Shown here one piece after another: positions 22,301 to 34,566 of a stretch of DNA of 64,000 nt (position 1 is its first letter; the number at the start of each line of letters is the position of its first letter). This stretch comes from Rhexocercosporidium sp. MPI-PUGE-AT-0058 (Eukaryota; Ascomycota; Leotiomycetes; Helotiales). A program made the position numbers and the translations under genes. The notes under the pieces were generated by a model. It was given only the letters and a program-made list of their open reading frames with translations, was not told the origin of the DNA and ran no database searches. The DNA is taken from positions 2,232,001 through 2,296,000 of the forward strand of contig JAGTJL010000009.1 of assembly GCA_020746875.1 (NCBI GenBank), read 5' to 3'.

Positions 22301-23075
22301 GATGGGCTGACAGTTGAGTTCAAATTGTTGTTCGAAGCTGTGGCCGTGAGAGAGCTCTTTCTCTTATCGCCAAACAGAAAAAAAGTTTGGGTGCGGGAAC
22401 TAGCGGATGCATAGCTAACTATAAACGATCTAGCGCAACAAATGTCCGTAAATAAAGCCGCTTCTTCATGAGATTGTATGACAACGGATTTGAACACTTT
22501 TAATGAGAACTATACTGCAAGGATGGACGAGAGCGACATGGTTGAAGCGACATTCATGTACGCATTCAGAATATAAACAGAATAATTCAAGACAGATTCA
22601 CTACAACTACGTTCGTATTTGAGCTCAGCCGCTCAGCGCCGTTGTGACCTACAGCAATACAGTAGCTCTAATCAGATTTTCAACAATCTATGGTTATAAA
22701 GTCTGCTAGAGAAGCTGCCTGTGAAAAAAATATATATATGTCTCAAAATCATTCAAAATTCGGAGCACAAACATTATATCTATCGTCCGTCTGTTGTTGC
22801 TGCAATTTTGCAACCTGCACTTGTTGTCCGTGCGGTTCACCGAACCAGCCACAGCCACAGTTGATGTCAGGAGCCTCGAGCTCCAAAGGGGAACTTCAAC
22901 ATCACAGCTCGAGTACTTCCCGAAAGTCACTGCCTCACGCACATCCCATTAACGCATCGCAGGCGCACAGCCATGAGCAAGCGGAGAATTGGAGAATGAG
23001 AGAAAATCCGATTTTGGTCCCCTAGATGATCGCACGCCTAACGTGAACCCCCCCGAGAAGACGTGGCTCCGCCAA
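22301..23075. other. Divergent promoter region (Srp40-like / Sec3)
   Basis: This is shared upstream DNA between the minus-strand Srp40-like gene and the plus-strand Sec3 gene. I see no further gene. A frame open from 22989 runs in phase into the Sec3 start and could extend it by 29 codons, but the family starts near 23076. Confidence 0.55.
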
Positions 23076-26000
23076 ATGGAGGGTTCAGGTCAGAATGGAT
23101 CTGGCGGGGTCCACGACAGCAATGGTAGTGGAGGAATGTCCAGGGCAGAAAGATTTGAAGATGAGAAGCGCAGGATTGTGGACAGTTGCTTTGGCAAGAA
23201 AGATGAAGATGGTTCTTGTGAGAGGGACCCATGCGTCGCACCCCGAACAAGCAGCTAACCCCATGTCTTTCTAGTATTGGAATCATACATCACACACATC
23301 AGGATTATAGAGGACGCTGCATATCCATCTACTCCCCCGCCACCGAATGCGAATCCAAACGCAAAGAAACCTCGTCTCATAATCGTAGCTGTGAGGAAGT
23401 CTGGAAGGGTCCGAATGCACAAAGCGAGGGAAAATGCCAATGGGACCTTTTCAATTGGGAAAACCTGGATGCTAGACGACTTGACATCTGTGCAGTCCTA
23501 CAGTGGTGTTAATCCAGCGAGTGCAGAAGAGGAGCAGCAGAAACAATGGGCTGGAGGCATTGGGTTCACGGTTACGATTGGAAAGCCATACTACTGGCAA
23601 GCAAATACTCAGAAGGAGAAGCAGTTCTTTATTGCGAGTCTGGTGAAAATCTACACCAAATACACCGGAGGCAAGTCTCCGGAACTTCTTGGGTTTGAGC
23701 AGAGGGAAAGAGACCAGTTACTGGGTGTATCAGCTCCAGCACGCCCTTCGCCAGCTCCTCAGCCACCACCTCAACAGCCCACACCACCAGCATATGGCCG
23801 GGATAGAAGACGAGAACCCTCAAGGGAGCCTCCCATACTACGTAATCAACCCAGCCGAGACGCCATACAACGGCCCCCACCTCAAATGCCACCACCCGGA
23901 AATGCATATGCTCAACCAGCCAGACCGCAAATGAGGTCCCAGCGTGGTGACTCTCCCAGTGGTAGCATAGAATCTAGCGGTACCGCTTCACAGCAAGCTC
24001 CACCCAGTCTGCGTCGACTAGGCAATAATCAGAGCCAAGAGTCATTTGCAAGGAGTGATGACGGCTCGAGTCTACCACCACGGTCACGAGGTGGGATGAA
24101 TGGTGTCCCAGGTGCGCCAGGCAGATTTCAAGATCGCAGTGTAACTCCTACGTCTCAACGGGCCGTTACTCCTGATGCAAGCTTTTCGAGCGGTAAGGAT
24201 ACGATGAACGAAGTACCTCCTGTACCTGCCCCATTATCATTGCCTCCCGAACGACGAAGACCCCCGATGCCTGTTCTTGGCGATTCACGTCAACGAAACC
24301 AGAATTCAAATGACAACATCGTACCTGCTCCGCTTTCCAGTCCTGGCATGCGGCGGGAAGATTTGCGGCCACCAACACGCAGTAGCGAACGAAGCGTCCC
24401 GCGAGAACAAGATGTTGATAGTGGCAACACACCATCATCTACCAATGGTTTCCAAAAGCCTATCCCATCTCGTAATACCGCCGAAAGCCTAGATCGCCGG
24501 AATAATGCCCAAGCAGTACCTACACCAGCACCAGTACCAGTTGCTGCCGAAGTTGTGTCGCCGGTACCGAGCGTTGAACCATCGGTCCCATTCACAGACG
24601 AGCCGGAAGAGGATCTGCGACCTGGACTTGGGCCAATGATCAAGAAGAAGTCCAAGAACGAAGTCGCTGGTACATTATTCAAAGCAGCAAAGGCAGCGAA
24701 TGCTTTCAGCTCCTTCAAGCCGCGTGCTGGAGGTGCCGCAGAGCGCTTGAGAGAAGCTCAGGCAAAGATGGCTGAAGGGCCGGATGGTGTTACTGGTGTT
24801 GTGCCTGCACCGTCACTTCTTCGTGGAATGAGCACCGACAGTACCACTGGATCCTTGCCTACAACAGCAACAACGCCTCTAGAACGGCCGGTGTCTCGGA
24901 ATAAAAATGACAGTGTACCTGAGGTCAAGATATCTGTACCGGAATCAGCACGGCCAAGTAGTTTTCAAGGCCCAACTCCCCCTCTACAAGAAAGTGCACC
25001 GCCTGAAAAGGTAAAAGCTCGCGAACCGAAAAGAGCAAGACCACCGGCGGAGACCATGTCAAAGGAACTTGCTGCGATCGGTATTGATCCAAGCATTCTT
25101 GGAGACCGAGGTGGTGAGCTAGTGGCTGCGTGGGAGGAGTTTGGTTGGGTCGGGGACGGCATCCGGACCAAGAACATCGACCAGATGAAAGATGAGGTTG
25201 AGCGAGAACTGAACAAAATCCAAGCTGGCGGATGGTTGAGTCGACTGGAGGAAGAGGATGATAGGATTGAGGCTATCAAGACGGGCCTTGATAAGTGTAT
25301 AGAGGAATGTGAAGAGCTTGACGGGTTGTTCACACTGTACCTCGTGGAGCTTGGCGTAAGTCCCTCATCCAACAATATCTTGCTTGCTTGCTGACATTTC
25401 AGACTTTGAACGAGGATGTTGCATACATCGAGGCCCAATCACAAGGTTTACAGGTACAGACCGCCAATCAGAGGCTTCTCCAGACGGAGCTCAAATCTCT
25501 TCTCGACACAATTTCAATCTCTGGAGAGCAACTGAGTGGTCTTCGAGAGGCGTCGCTAGAATCTCCTCGTGGCCTCGAACAGATCGAAACATCTCTGGTC
25601 ATGCTCTTCAAGGCCATGTTAACTATTGATCCATCCCTCAATACAACTGTCTCTAGACCTAGCGAGGATGGTAGTCTCAACTCTGGCAAGCCTGGAGGCT
25701 ATGGAAACAGCGAAATTGGAAGTATGAGAGTCCTTCAAGAGAAGAAGGACGTCTACAAAACCGAGATCGCCATGTTCCTCCGACGCCTGAGACCATTTCT
25801 ACAAGTCAAATTTGGCGCTGCGATCGATGAGACTAGAAAAGCTCTAGAGCAAGAGAAGGGAAGCAATCTTACCCGAGCTCCGGGCAAAGCTAAACTTGAC
25901 CCTCGGAACCACGATCTTGCCCGAGATCTCCTCTGGAGATATAGTCCATTGATGCTGTTTTCAAGGGAGGTGGACCGTTTAGAATGGGAGGAGCTTATGA

Positions 26001-27527
26001 AGATGTACGAAATGGTTTGCCGGCCATTGTACCAAGATGAGTTCCGAGATGCTGTCTTCGCTAGTAAACGCAATGCCAGAAAGCCGGTTGGCGACGAGGG
26101 CGAAATTTTGTTCACTTCACAAATCGAGAAGCAGACCGAAGGTATTGCAACTTCTGCTCGGAAGTTGACGGTCAAGAGAAGTCAAACTTTGGCAAAAAGC
26201 TTGCGGTCTCCAATCGGTGACAATGCTAGCAAATCTAGCCTCGACAAGTCAGATGGACGACTTCAACAGCCATACCAGGTGTTTGCCGGAATTCTTGACG
26301 AGACCATTCCAATAATGAGCATGGAACAGAACTTCATCGTGGAGTTCTTCCACGTCACTTCACTTGAACAATCAGATTTCCCCGATGCTGTAGCTGCATC
26401 GCCGCCAGACTCGCGCCGTGGTGGCGATTTGCGCCGACCAAGAGTGATGGATCCAGACCGCAACCTCGCCAAGCTCGTCGTTCAATCGATGGAGGAAGTT
26501 TTTGCATTCTATGGAAACGACATGCAGGCTCTTGTTGAATGGAGCCTTCAATATGATCCACTGTATGTACCCCTAACACCCTCGGTGAGTCAGACTGACG
26601 ATTTTTAGACAAGGTGTTGGTGTCATTGCCGCCATCGAGCGCAAGCTTGTCGGATTCGAAGAGTCAAACCAGGAGTATCTCTCTCGAACTCTTCAAAAGT
26701 TACATGTGAAACTTCTTGGCATGTTCAATAAGTTCTTGGATGAGCAAATTCGTGCCATTGAGGATACCAAAGTTAAGATTAAGAAGCGCAAGGGAGTCAT
26801 CGCTTTCGTCAACATATTCCCGAAGTTCTCCTCAACTTTAGAGAATATGCTCGCAACGTCCCATGACCTCGATATCCGACAAACGGTCAATACTGCCTAT
26901 GCTCGGATCAACAAAACCATGTTCGAGTCCCTGAAGGTCATCGCACGAGAGAACCCCGGCGCCCAAGTTGCCGGTGCTGACCCTGAAGACAAAGAGGCGC
27001 TGAATTATCAAGTCCTACTTATTCAGAACATGAACCACTATCTTGAGGAAGTGGACGCTCGTGCTAATCCAGTCCTCGAGGATTGGAAGCAGAATGCAAG
27101 TCGAGAAATGAACGAGCATATGGGCCTGTATCTCGGGGCCGTGATCCGAAGACCTCTTGGAAAGCTGCTCGACTTCCTTGAGAGCACTGAAAGTCTGATG
27201 CTATCCCGTCAGCCAGGCGAGCCAGCCTCGAAGATATCCAGCATGCCTAGTCACTCGAAATCGACATTCCGCAAGGTCCTTGCAGGCTACGATTCGAAGG
27301 AAATTAGAAAGGGGATCGAAGCGCTCAGGAAAAGAGTTGAGAAGCACTTTGGTGATGCAGATGAGCCAGGAATCAGTCGCAGTCTCGTCGTGAAGGTCAT
27401 CCAAAACTGCGAGAAGTTCTATGAGAAGGTCGAGGATCGGATCTTGACTATCAGTCGCGATGTGTATGATGGGGACGTGATTGCGGAATGGACCCGTGCC
27501 GACGTTTCTTCAGCTTTCCGAGTGTAA
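23076..27527 (+). CDS. SEC3: Exocyst complex component Sec3
   Basis: Exons are 23076-23217, 23275-25355, 25403-26562 and 26609-27527. Introns are 57, 47 and 46 nt, all phases agree, and the product is 1433 residues. The first intron sits just before ESYITHIRIIEDAAYP and separates the N-terminal MSRAERFEDEKRRI helix from the PH-like PIP2/Rho-binding domain (about residues 48-170, with RLIIVAVRKSGRVRMHKA). A long Pro/Ser/Arg-rich linker covers about 180-580. Coiled-coil and helical-bundle exocyst domains fill the rest, ending in a C-terminal Sec3 domain (VRRPLGKL-type rods). Sec3 marks exocytic sites at hyphal tips and tethers secretory vesicles. The start at 23076 is chosen because homologs begin shortly before the MSRAERF helix. 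Confidence 0.95.
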
Positions 27528-28206
27528 ACAGGCAGGAGAGGGGGTTCAACAAAATGAAGATATGTCTACAGGACTGGATAATTTGCATCTTCGTCATTGT
27601 ATTTTGTTTTCCAGCGGAGGGTTGATTGGTTCTGGATTGATGATGAACGGCGTTCTTTGGTGGATCCATGATTTGGGTTGCATTGACTGTATCATTTGTA
27701 AGGATATACCACGTAGCAGCAAATGTAGACATCTCTTGTACAGCTATGGTTTCTGATAATCTTGCTAAGTGCCTTTGGGAGGTATTTCCAGCCCGAGGCT
27801 CAACGGGAAGAATCGGCTGTCGATCCTGTACGTAAAAGTGGGGGGATCTGATCTGACATTGGTTTTTGCCCACTCGAATTGGAACGTACTTGAGCCTTTT
27901 CTTTGACTACTTCTCCTTCATCCCAAATAGAATATAGTTTGGAGCTCGACACATTCGCAGGCAACCAATTTGAATGAACACTCGGAGGCTTTTAGCGCTA
28001 AAGCTCAGAGTCAGACTCTAAAACCCAAAAGGTCTATGTAGTCCATGGATATCTGGTAAGAATTCTCCCTGTCCAAGAAAAACACTGTCTAAAGGGTCTC
28101 TGATAGCAGCGTTTGGGACCACTTCTTCACCAAGTGATCATTTCCCTAGGGGTCACAATTTACAGCTCAATATTGAGCAATCAAGTCTCCATTCCTGTTC
28201 TCCACA
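27528..28206. other. Intergenic
   Basis: This is the 3' flank of Sec3 and the promoter of the MFS gene. I see no gene in it. Confidence 0.55.
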
Positions 28207-29714
28207 ATGGATTCAGCACACTCAACCATCGCTCTAACCCGGCTCCCATCCCCCACCACCAACATTCCGCACTCCCCATTACCCGCCCCGGCACCCTCAG
28301 AGTCAACGGCTCTCCGCCCCGTGTCAAAAAACCGCCAAACCCTCGTCCTGATCTCGTCATTCCTCACCATTGTCATCACAGTCGGCCTCAACCAATCCTA
28401 TGGAGTCTTCCAAGCCTACTACATCTCACCATCCCAAACCATCTTGACATCCTCAGACAACTCACCAGCTCTAGTAGCTTTCGTCGGAACGCTAGCTTCT
28501 GGTCTCACTTGGTCAGGGAGCATCCTCATCAATCCGCTACTGACTCGCATATCCTTGCCTCAGTTGAGGAAATTGTGTATTCTGGGTGTGGTGTTGATGA
28601 GTTTGGGGTTTGGGTTGGCGAGTATCTCGTCGACGGTTTGGCAGTTGTTGCTTACGCAGGGGTTTTTGTATGGTGTTGGGTCGTCGTTGTTGTATTTCCC
28701 TATTTTGAGCTCTGCTCCTGAGTACTTTAATGAGAGGAGGGGAAGTGCTAGTAAGCGATTCCATTTCTCTCTCCCCTGCTCGCTCCCCCACTTCTTCCGA
28801 AGCTTTAGTCATATTCGCTAACAAAATCGACAGTGGGATTCATCCTCTCCGGCGCAGGTGTCGGAGGTCTAATTTTCTCACCTCTCGTCCGAGCCCTCCT
28901 TTCCACAATCGGCCCCCAATGGACCCTCCGTGCGCTCTCCCTAATCGTCCTCATCATCTCCCTCCCCATCGCCGTGTCTGCCTCACCATCCCGCTTCCTC
29001 GGCCGAAGACCAACACACGTCAATCTCAAAACAGCCCTCAAACCTACCTTCCTTCTCTCCGTCTGTGCCGGTTTCCTCCAAGCAGGTGGGAATGGTCTTC
29101 CCTTAACATTCTTAGCCGAGTACAGTGTGGCTCTTGGATACACAGCTGCGTTTGGCGCTAATCTGCTGGCGGTGAATAATGCTGTTAATGCTGTGGGACG
29201 GATCGTGACGGGGTGGGTGAGTGATAGGGTCGGGAGACAGAACACGCTTTGTAGTATGTGTCTGCTGTGTGTAGCCGCTGTTTCGGGACTTTGGTTAGGG
29301 AGTATTGGGGATGGGGGGAAGAAGGGGTTGTGGCTTACTTTTGTGGTCATTTATGGCATGGCGGGCGGGGGGTATAATGCTTTGTTTCCTACTGTAAGTC
29401 TTCTCCTCTGCCTTTCTGTCCTCGTTTTATACCAGGTGAAGATAATAAATGCCTAACGCGGATAATAGACCATCGCTGAAGTCTTCGGTCTCCAAGCTTA
29501 CGCAAGCGTCAACGGATTCATCTACTTTGTTCGTGGTCTGGGAACGATGTTTGGCTCTCCTGTTGGTGGTCAGATCCTTGGAGAGAGTAAACTGGCCAAT
29601 TATAGGGAAGTGGTGATATTTGATGCATTGCTACTAGCTGGGGCTACTGTTTGTGTAGTAGCAGTTAGAGGTCTGGATGCTGCTGAGAAGCGGGCTTGGA
29701 GATGGAGAGCGTAG
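28207..29714 (+). CDS. MFS transporter, monocarboxylate-transporter type
   Basis: Exons are 28207-28750, 28834-29393 and 29469-29714 (introns 83 and 75 nt, phases agree), encoding 449 residues. After a 40-residue Pro/Ser-rich cytosolic start, twelve hydrophobic segments follow in MFS order. NQSYGVFQAYY after the first helix is typical of the fungal MCT-like (MCH) branch. A GRIVTGWVSDRVGRQ loop occurs between later helices. Yeast Mch proteins are not proven monocarboxylate carriers, so the substrate is open. It lies beside a BTB-like gene and a second MFS gene. Confidence 0.88.
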
Positions 29715-30670
29715 ATTGAGGATGAGACCAAGGAGTTTTGTTGTAATTTGTTACGCTCTGAATTCATACTCCACTCAAAGATATCTATGTCACATATCCA
29801 GATCACTCGTCTTACCAGCCTCACATAACCCATCCCTTGGCGACGGAACATCTTAACTGGTTGATGATATTCTCACAGGCCTGGTTACCTTAAATTGAAA
29901 AACGACTTCGTGCGCTATTTTTTGAACTATAGTAAGTCCTATGGGTGTATCTTTGTGTAGATTCGCCAGATTTCGAATAATCATGAAAAGATGACCTTAT
30001 TTAGATATACAGGACTTTCTTTTTCACAGCAAGTTGATAGGAATGAATAACAGATTCATATATCGCCAGGTAAATTTCACATACGGACCCAGATCTACGT
30101 AGGTTCAATTCAGCTTGCTTGTCAGCTTGCAGTATTCTGTAAAAAGGTTCTGAATGCTGTATTCATGATAGCGACTTTATGACCTTGGACTCGGATCGAG
30201 ACTTTGCGCAACTCAAATGCGAGCTATCATGCTCGGGTTGATCCTGAAATACATCACCAAGAGCTTTTAATCGGTTCCCACAATCGTTTGTTTTCGTCTT
30301 TTCTCTTGGGAGGGTTACAAATTTTTCTTGCGGGTGATTTTGTTGTCATTTTGCACGTTTGTTGACGTGACTTTTTTAAGCGAGAAGCTGATTGCGCGTC
30401 AAGCTAGCAACTTCAAACCCAGCTTCGGAAATACACCTTTTCATGACACAAATTCAATATCAATTCTATCAAACAGAATGGCGCAACCTGGCTTCATCAA
30501 AGACTTTGTCTCTCATTGCTAGAACACTTTCTCTCGACAAACAGCAACTTTCTTGCCTCAACATCAAACAATTCTCCAAAGTAGGAGCGCGCATTCTCGG
30601 CGTGTTTGCCAGCCTCAACAGACCACACTCTTGCCATTTTTACGTCTTATTATCGATTACTATCGCAGCC
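29715..30670. other. Intergenic; leader of BTB-like copy C
   Basis: No gene is supported. The segment near 30430-30670 is C/T-rich and precedes the BTB-like start, so it is probably the transcribed leader. Confidence 0.5.
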
Positions 30671-32021
30671 ATGTCCCTCTCAGTAGTAAGTATCTGTTCT
30701 CGTCTATCACCTGCGATCATCTCTGATTAACCATATAGGAACCTCCTCTTATTGAGATCGACCCCGCCGGTGACATATACATCAAAGCTACAGAGTACAA
30801 TACGAATACAGTTGCAGAAAACAGCAACAATTTCTTGCAGCAGACTGTGCTCATTAAGGTCTCAAAGCAAGTTCTGATAGGAAACTCTGTCATCTTCAAA
30901 GAAGCTCTCGAATCTGGCGACAACCACCACCGAAATACCTTCGACATAGGTCATATCAGTGTCAAAAGTCTCGAAATCTGGCTTCGTATCTTGCACAGTG
31001 GAGATCTTCCAAATACAGAGTGGATGCACCTCCAGATGAATGATATTGTGGATACAATGAAACTGGGCATCGAGTACAAGTTCAAGCTGTCGCGCTTCAA
31101 TGCGTGGTTTGCATTCTGGCTCGGCAGTCAAAATCTCAGCAACGCCACACTCGCTATACTTCAGCAGCTTGGGAAGCTCTGCGAAACATTTCACCACCAA
31201 TTTGGAGGTGAATGCATTGCATTGTTGCTCGGCAGTTTCACCAACCATCAACTGCCCCAGGCATTCACTCTCTACCCTCCCGTCCCAGAAATGTCGCTTC
31301 TTCAGTCCACATTCCAAATCCAGCTCTTCGGTATCGTGTCACCAGAAGATTACACGACGTGGGTGTTTTCTCCACAGTTCCAGGCCATCTACGGATCCCC
31401 AACAACGGCATATAGCGATTTTTACCGTCTGGTCACCACCCCCTTCGATCGCGAGATTCTGCCGAAGTACAAGACCTTCGATACGTTGTGGATGCAGCAA
31501 TCTACTTTTATTGCATTCTGCAAGACCGTAGACAACATTGCCGCTATCAGAAATCTCGAACCGGTCTCGAGGAGAGCGATGGAGGCGGCTTGGGTTTTCA
31601 TTGCGCTTGAGTTGTATGAGGATTCTCCATCGTCAAATCCCAGTATCCTGAGAAAGGTGTTTGAGATGGTAAGTCACAGTTCCTTACCGGTTGTCTGAAT
31701 TTCTACTAACTGCATAAGCGATTCCAACCCAGACATAAGGTGGAGGAGTACTGGGCCGATAAGTGCATCAAGTTTGGGTGGAGTGCTAAGGAAATTGAAT
31801 TTTTGAAAGACAATTGCGAGGAGCCAGATAATGAAGTAGCAGAGCCTAACGAAGACGAGGAGATGGGATATGCGGTGGAGATACCTCCTGAGCAGACAGC
31901 GATGGACTTGGATATGGCATTGGATGATCTGGATCTTGAGGATGCCGATGAGAACTATCATGGGCTCACACCAAACGAGTTGCTGGCTCTATTTCAGAAG
32001 AGTGTGGATCCTGTAGAGTAG
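30671..32021 (+). CDS. BTB-like protein (copy C)
   Basis: Exons are 30671-30685, 30739-31668 and 31719-32021 (introns 53 and 50 nt, both phase 0, the second with a CTAAC branch site), encoding 415 residues. As in copies A and B, a tiny first exon leads to an acidic strand (PLIEIDPAGDIYIKA) and a BTB/POZ-like core (about residues 40-115, VLIKVSKQVLIGNSVIFKEA then KSLEIWLRILHSG). After the core the sequence departs from the other two: there is no CxC block and no cysteine tail. The C-terminus is acidic, rich in Asp/Glu/Leu and ends in a short helix. It is an older or separately derived member of the same broad family. Function is unknown. Confidence 0.78.
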
Positions 32022-32815
32022 AGAACATCAATGTCATGAAATCAGAATATGATAATCGCTACTTTTTAATGTGACTAAACTATTCTAGACAATCACTCAG
32101 CACACTCTAATCGAGTAAGAATCAACACCTCATGTCGATGTCGTTCCACTGGCGCGAGCCCACGATATTCATCGTCTGTAAAACGTCGCTTGCCCCGCCA
32201 AATTTTGCCCCCATTAAATAACCAAATAAGCAGACCTCATCAAGTTTGTCGTCTTAAAGCAACCCGTTAACTGATTATGGGACATCACAGCTGCCCAGGA
32301 ATTAAATGAATTCCTGCCAGGACTGGTTATCTTGCATAGTAAAATGGCGTCCGTGGGTGCGTCGACGTGGGATCTGGGGATAGTGGGGATTTGGGGGAAG
32401 ACACAAACATAGCTGGGTTGCATCCCTAGCCAATTTTTGCCATTTCTTTTGGCTGAGAATCGGGTTTTATTTGTATTTTTTGCCGCCTATAGCTGTTGAT
32501 GTGATTGTTTGTGTATTCGAACCTTTTTGGGGTCGTTGTGGAGAGTGATGGTTTGTTGACGCGAAGTGCCGTTAAGCGAGAAACAAATGGACATGCTCAA
32601 GAATTGGGTGCTGTCAAAAGTAAGTGTCTAAAAACGAGTCATTGCCCCAAATAGTGTTGATTACTCGTAAACTGACTAGCTGAAAGTCTCCAGCCTTTAC
32701 AATGTAGAATTGCGGGCTTGTGACCTCAAAACAAGACACCAAGAAAACAGTCCGGCTCCCTCCAGACTCAGTGCTGATCCCACCCATTCTCGTTCTTCTA
32801 TTTCTATCTTGGCCC
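32022..32815. other. Convergent intergenic region
   Basis: This lies between the 3' ends of the BTB-like copy C and the second MFS gene. I see no gene and no clear repeat. Confidence 0.55.
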
Positions 32816-34566
32816 CTAATACACATACCTAAATTCCGGATTCTTCCTATCCGTCAAATTCCCCCACGTATCCTCCGTCCCATCAACCACCACCCCCTCC
32901 GCCACCAACTTTCTCTCCCTCCTCTCCTTCCCCCTATTCGCCCATACATAATACCCAAACAACACCACCGTAACGCCCGCCGCCGAAGCCTGCGTCGCCA
33001 TCAGAATAACCTTCGCAGTATGATACTCGGGCGCGTCTTCCTTCCTAAAAGTTTGCGGGCCGATGATACTCCCCGCGCCAAAACCACCAGCTACGACGAC
33101 AGAAGCGACGGCTCGCTTTGTGTGTCCAGCTACGTTGCACATGGTCCATTGGTAGAGTATTATTATAGTGGGTGTGATGGCGTTGACGAGGTAGACGCCT
33201 GTGAGGAGAGCGGGTTTGTTGTGTTTTGGCGCAAAGGACATTAACGCGCCGCCGAGGATCGCAGGGAAGCAACAGGATAGGAGCCAGGCCCAGCGGTTGG
33301 ATGTGTGACGGATTCCGAAACCGACGAGGAGGGCGAAGGTGAATGATATGAGTCCGGATGGCATGTTGAGAAGTGCTGCTTCTTTGGATGTATATCCGAA
33401 TTGCTTGATTATAGTTGAGGAATAAGCGTTGATGACCCCGCTTGATATAGCGATCTGTTCCACTATCAGTCCGAAACTCATAAGAGCTTCATTATCCTTT
33501 AGTAGGAAAAGAAATGACAGATACGTACGAGACAGTTAATCAAAGTCAACAACCAAATCTGCGGATCGAACACCAGCTCCCTCAACTGCGATATCTCAAA
33601 CCGTCTATTCTCAACCCCCGTCCTATTCTCACTAATATGCAACAGAAGCGCTTTCTTCTCCTTCTCCTGCAACCACTGTACCTCCATCGGCGAATCAGGC
33701 AAAACATACAACGCTCCCGCACCAATTAAGATCGTCACCGCCCCAAGCGTAAGAAACATGACTCTCCAGCCCTCCAGCGCTGCATTCTCCACGTGCTGGA
33801 AAGCAAAGGAGATGAGTCCCCCGAATATCTGAGCGACGGGCAACCCCATGAACCAGAATTGGAAACGAGAGGCAGCTTCGGAGCGCGTGTACCATTGGCT
33901 GCAGAGGAGCATGAGGCAGGGTGAGCTGCAGGATTCGAATATGCCGAGGAAAATTCGTGCGGTGAGGAGAGTGGAGTAGTTAGTTACCCCGGCGAAGCAG
34001 CAGGTTGTGATTCCCCAGAGGACGACATTGATACCGAGCCATTTGCCAGCGGGGATTTTCTGGAGAAAATAGCCTGGTGCTTTGAGTTAGTGTCCTTGCC
34101 CTCGTGCGGGATGGAGCAGATAGAGTGTCGTAGATGAGTGAGAAAGATGAGGAATGGTACCGTTGGGTATCTCAGCAATCAGGACAGCAACGGAGAAGGC
34201 CGTTGTAGCATCCGAGAAATTGTTTCCTTTCAGATGCAGATCTTGATTAAATCCCATCACGGCGGCATACTACACACACAACTCAGCATAGATTCCTTCT
34301 TCTTATAGGACCAATGCAAGGGAGTTGCGTACATTGACGTTCACTTTATCTAGTACTTGCATGGTGTAGACCATCAACATGACAGGTATAAGGCGAAAAT
34401 CCACTTTTCGACGAACCGCTCTGATGTCGACATCTCCGATATCTAAAGATGCGGTGTTTTGGATGTAATTGTATGCTTTATCGAGATGAGTGGTGATCTT
34501 GACGCTGGGTGTCGATGCAGGTAATGCTGCTTCTGAGATAGGCGATTTCTCGCTCATCGAAGGCAT
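32816..34566 (-). CDS. MFS transporter, allantoate permease (Dal5) type
   Basis: Exons, in gene order, are 34333-34566, 34161-34269, 33529-34073 and 32816-33454. Introns are 63, 87 and 74 nt, phases agree, and the product is 508 residues. The N-terminus is polar, then MVYTMQVLDKVNV opens the first helix, which is characteristic of the anion:cation symporter (ACS/Dal5) family. AVLIAEIPNGYFLQKIPAGK follows as the family's helix 2-3 loop, with the intron inside it. NCL joins IAISSGVINAYSS at the last splice; a nearer acceptor would make an intron of only 32 nt. Members carry allantoate, nicotinate, pantothenate, dipeptides and similar anions; the substrate here cannot be read. Confidence 0.88.

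Noticed and set aside
33497..33528. Nearer acceptor for the last intron of the Dal5-type gene
   Set aside because: It would make an intron of only 32 nt. The acceptor ending at 33455 gives 74 nt and a better family match.
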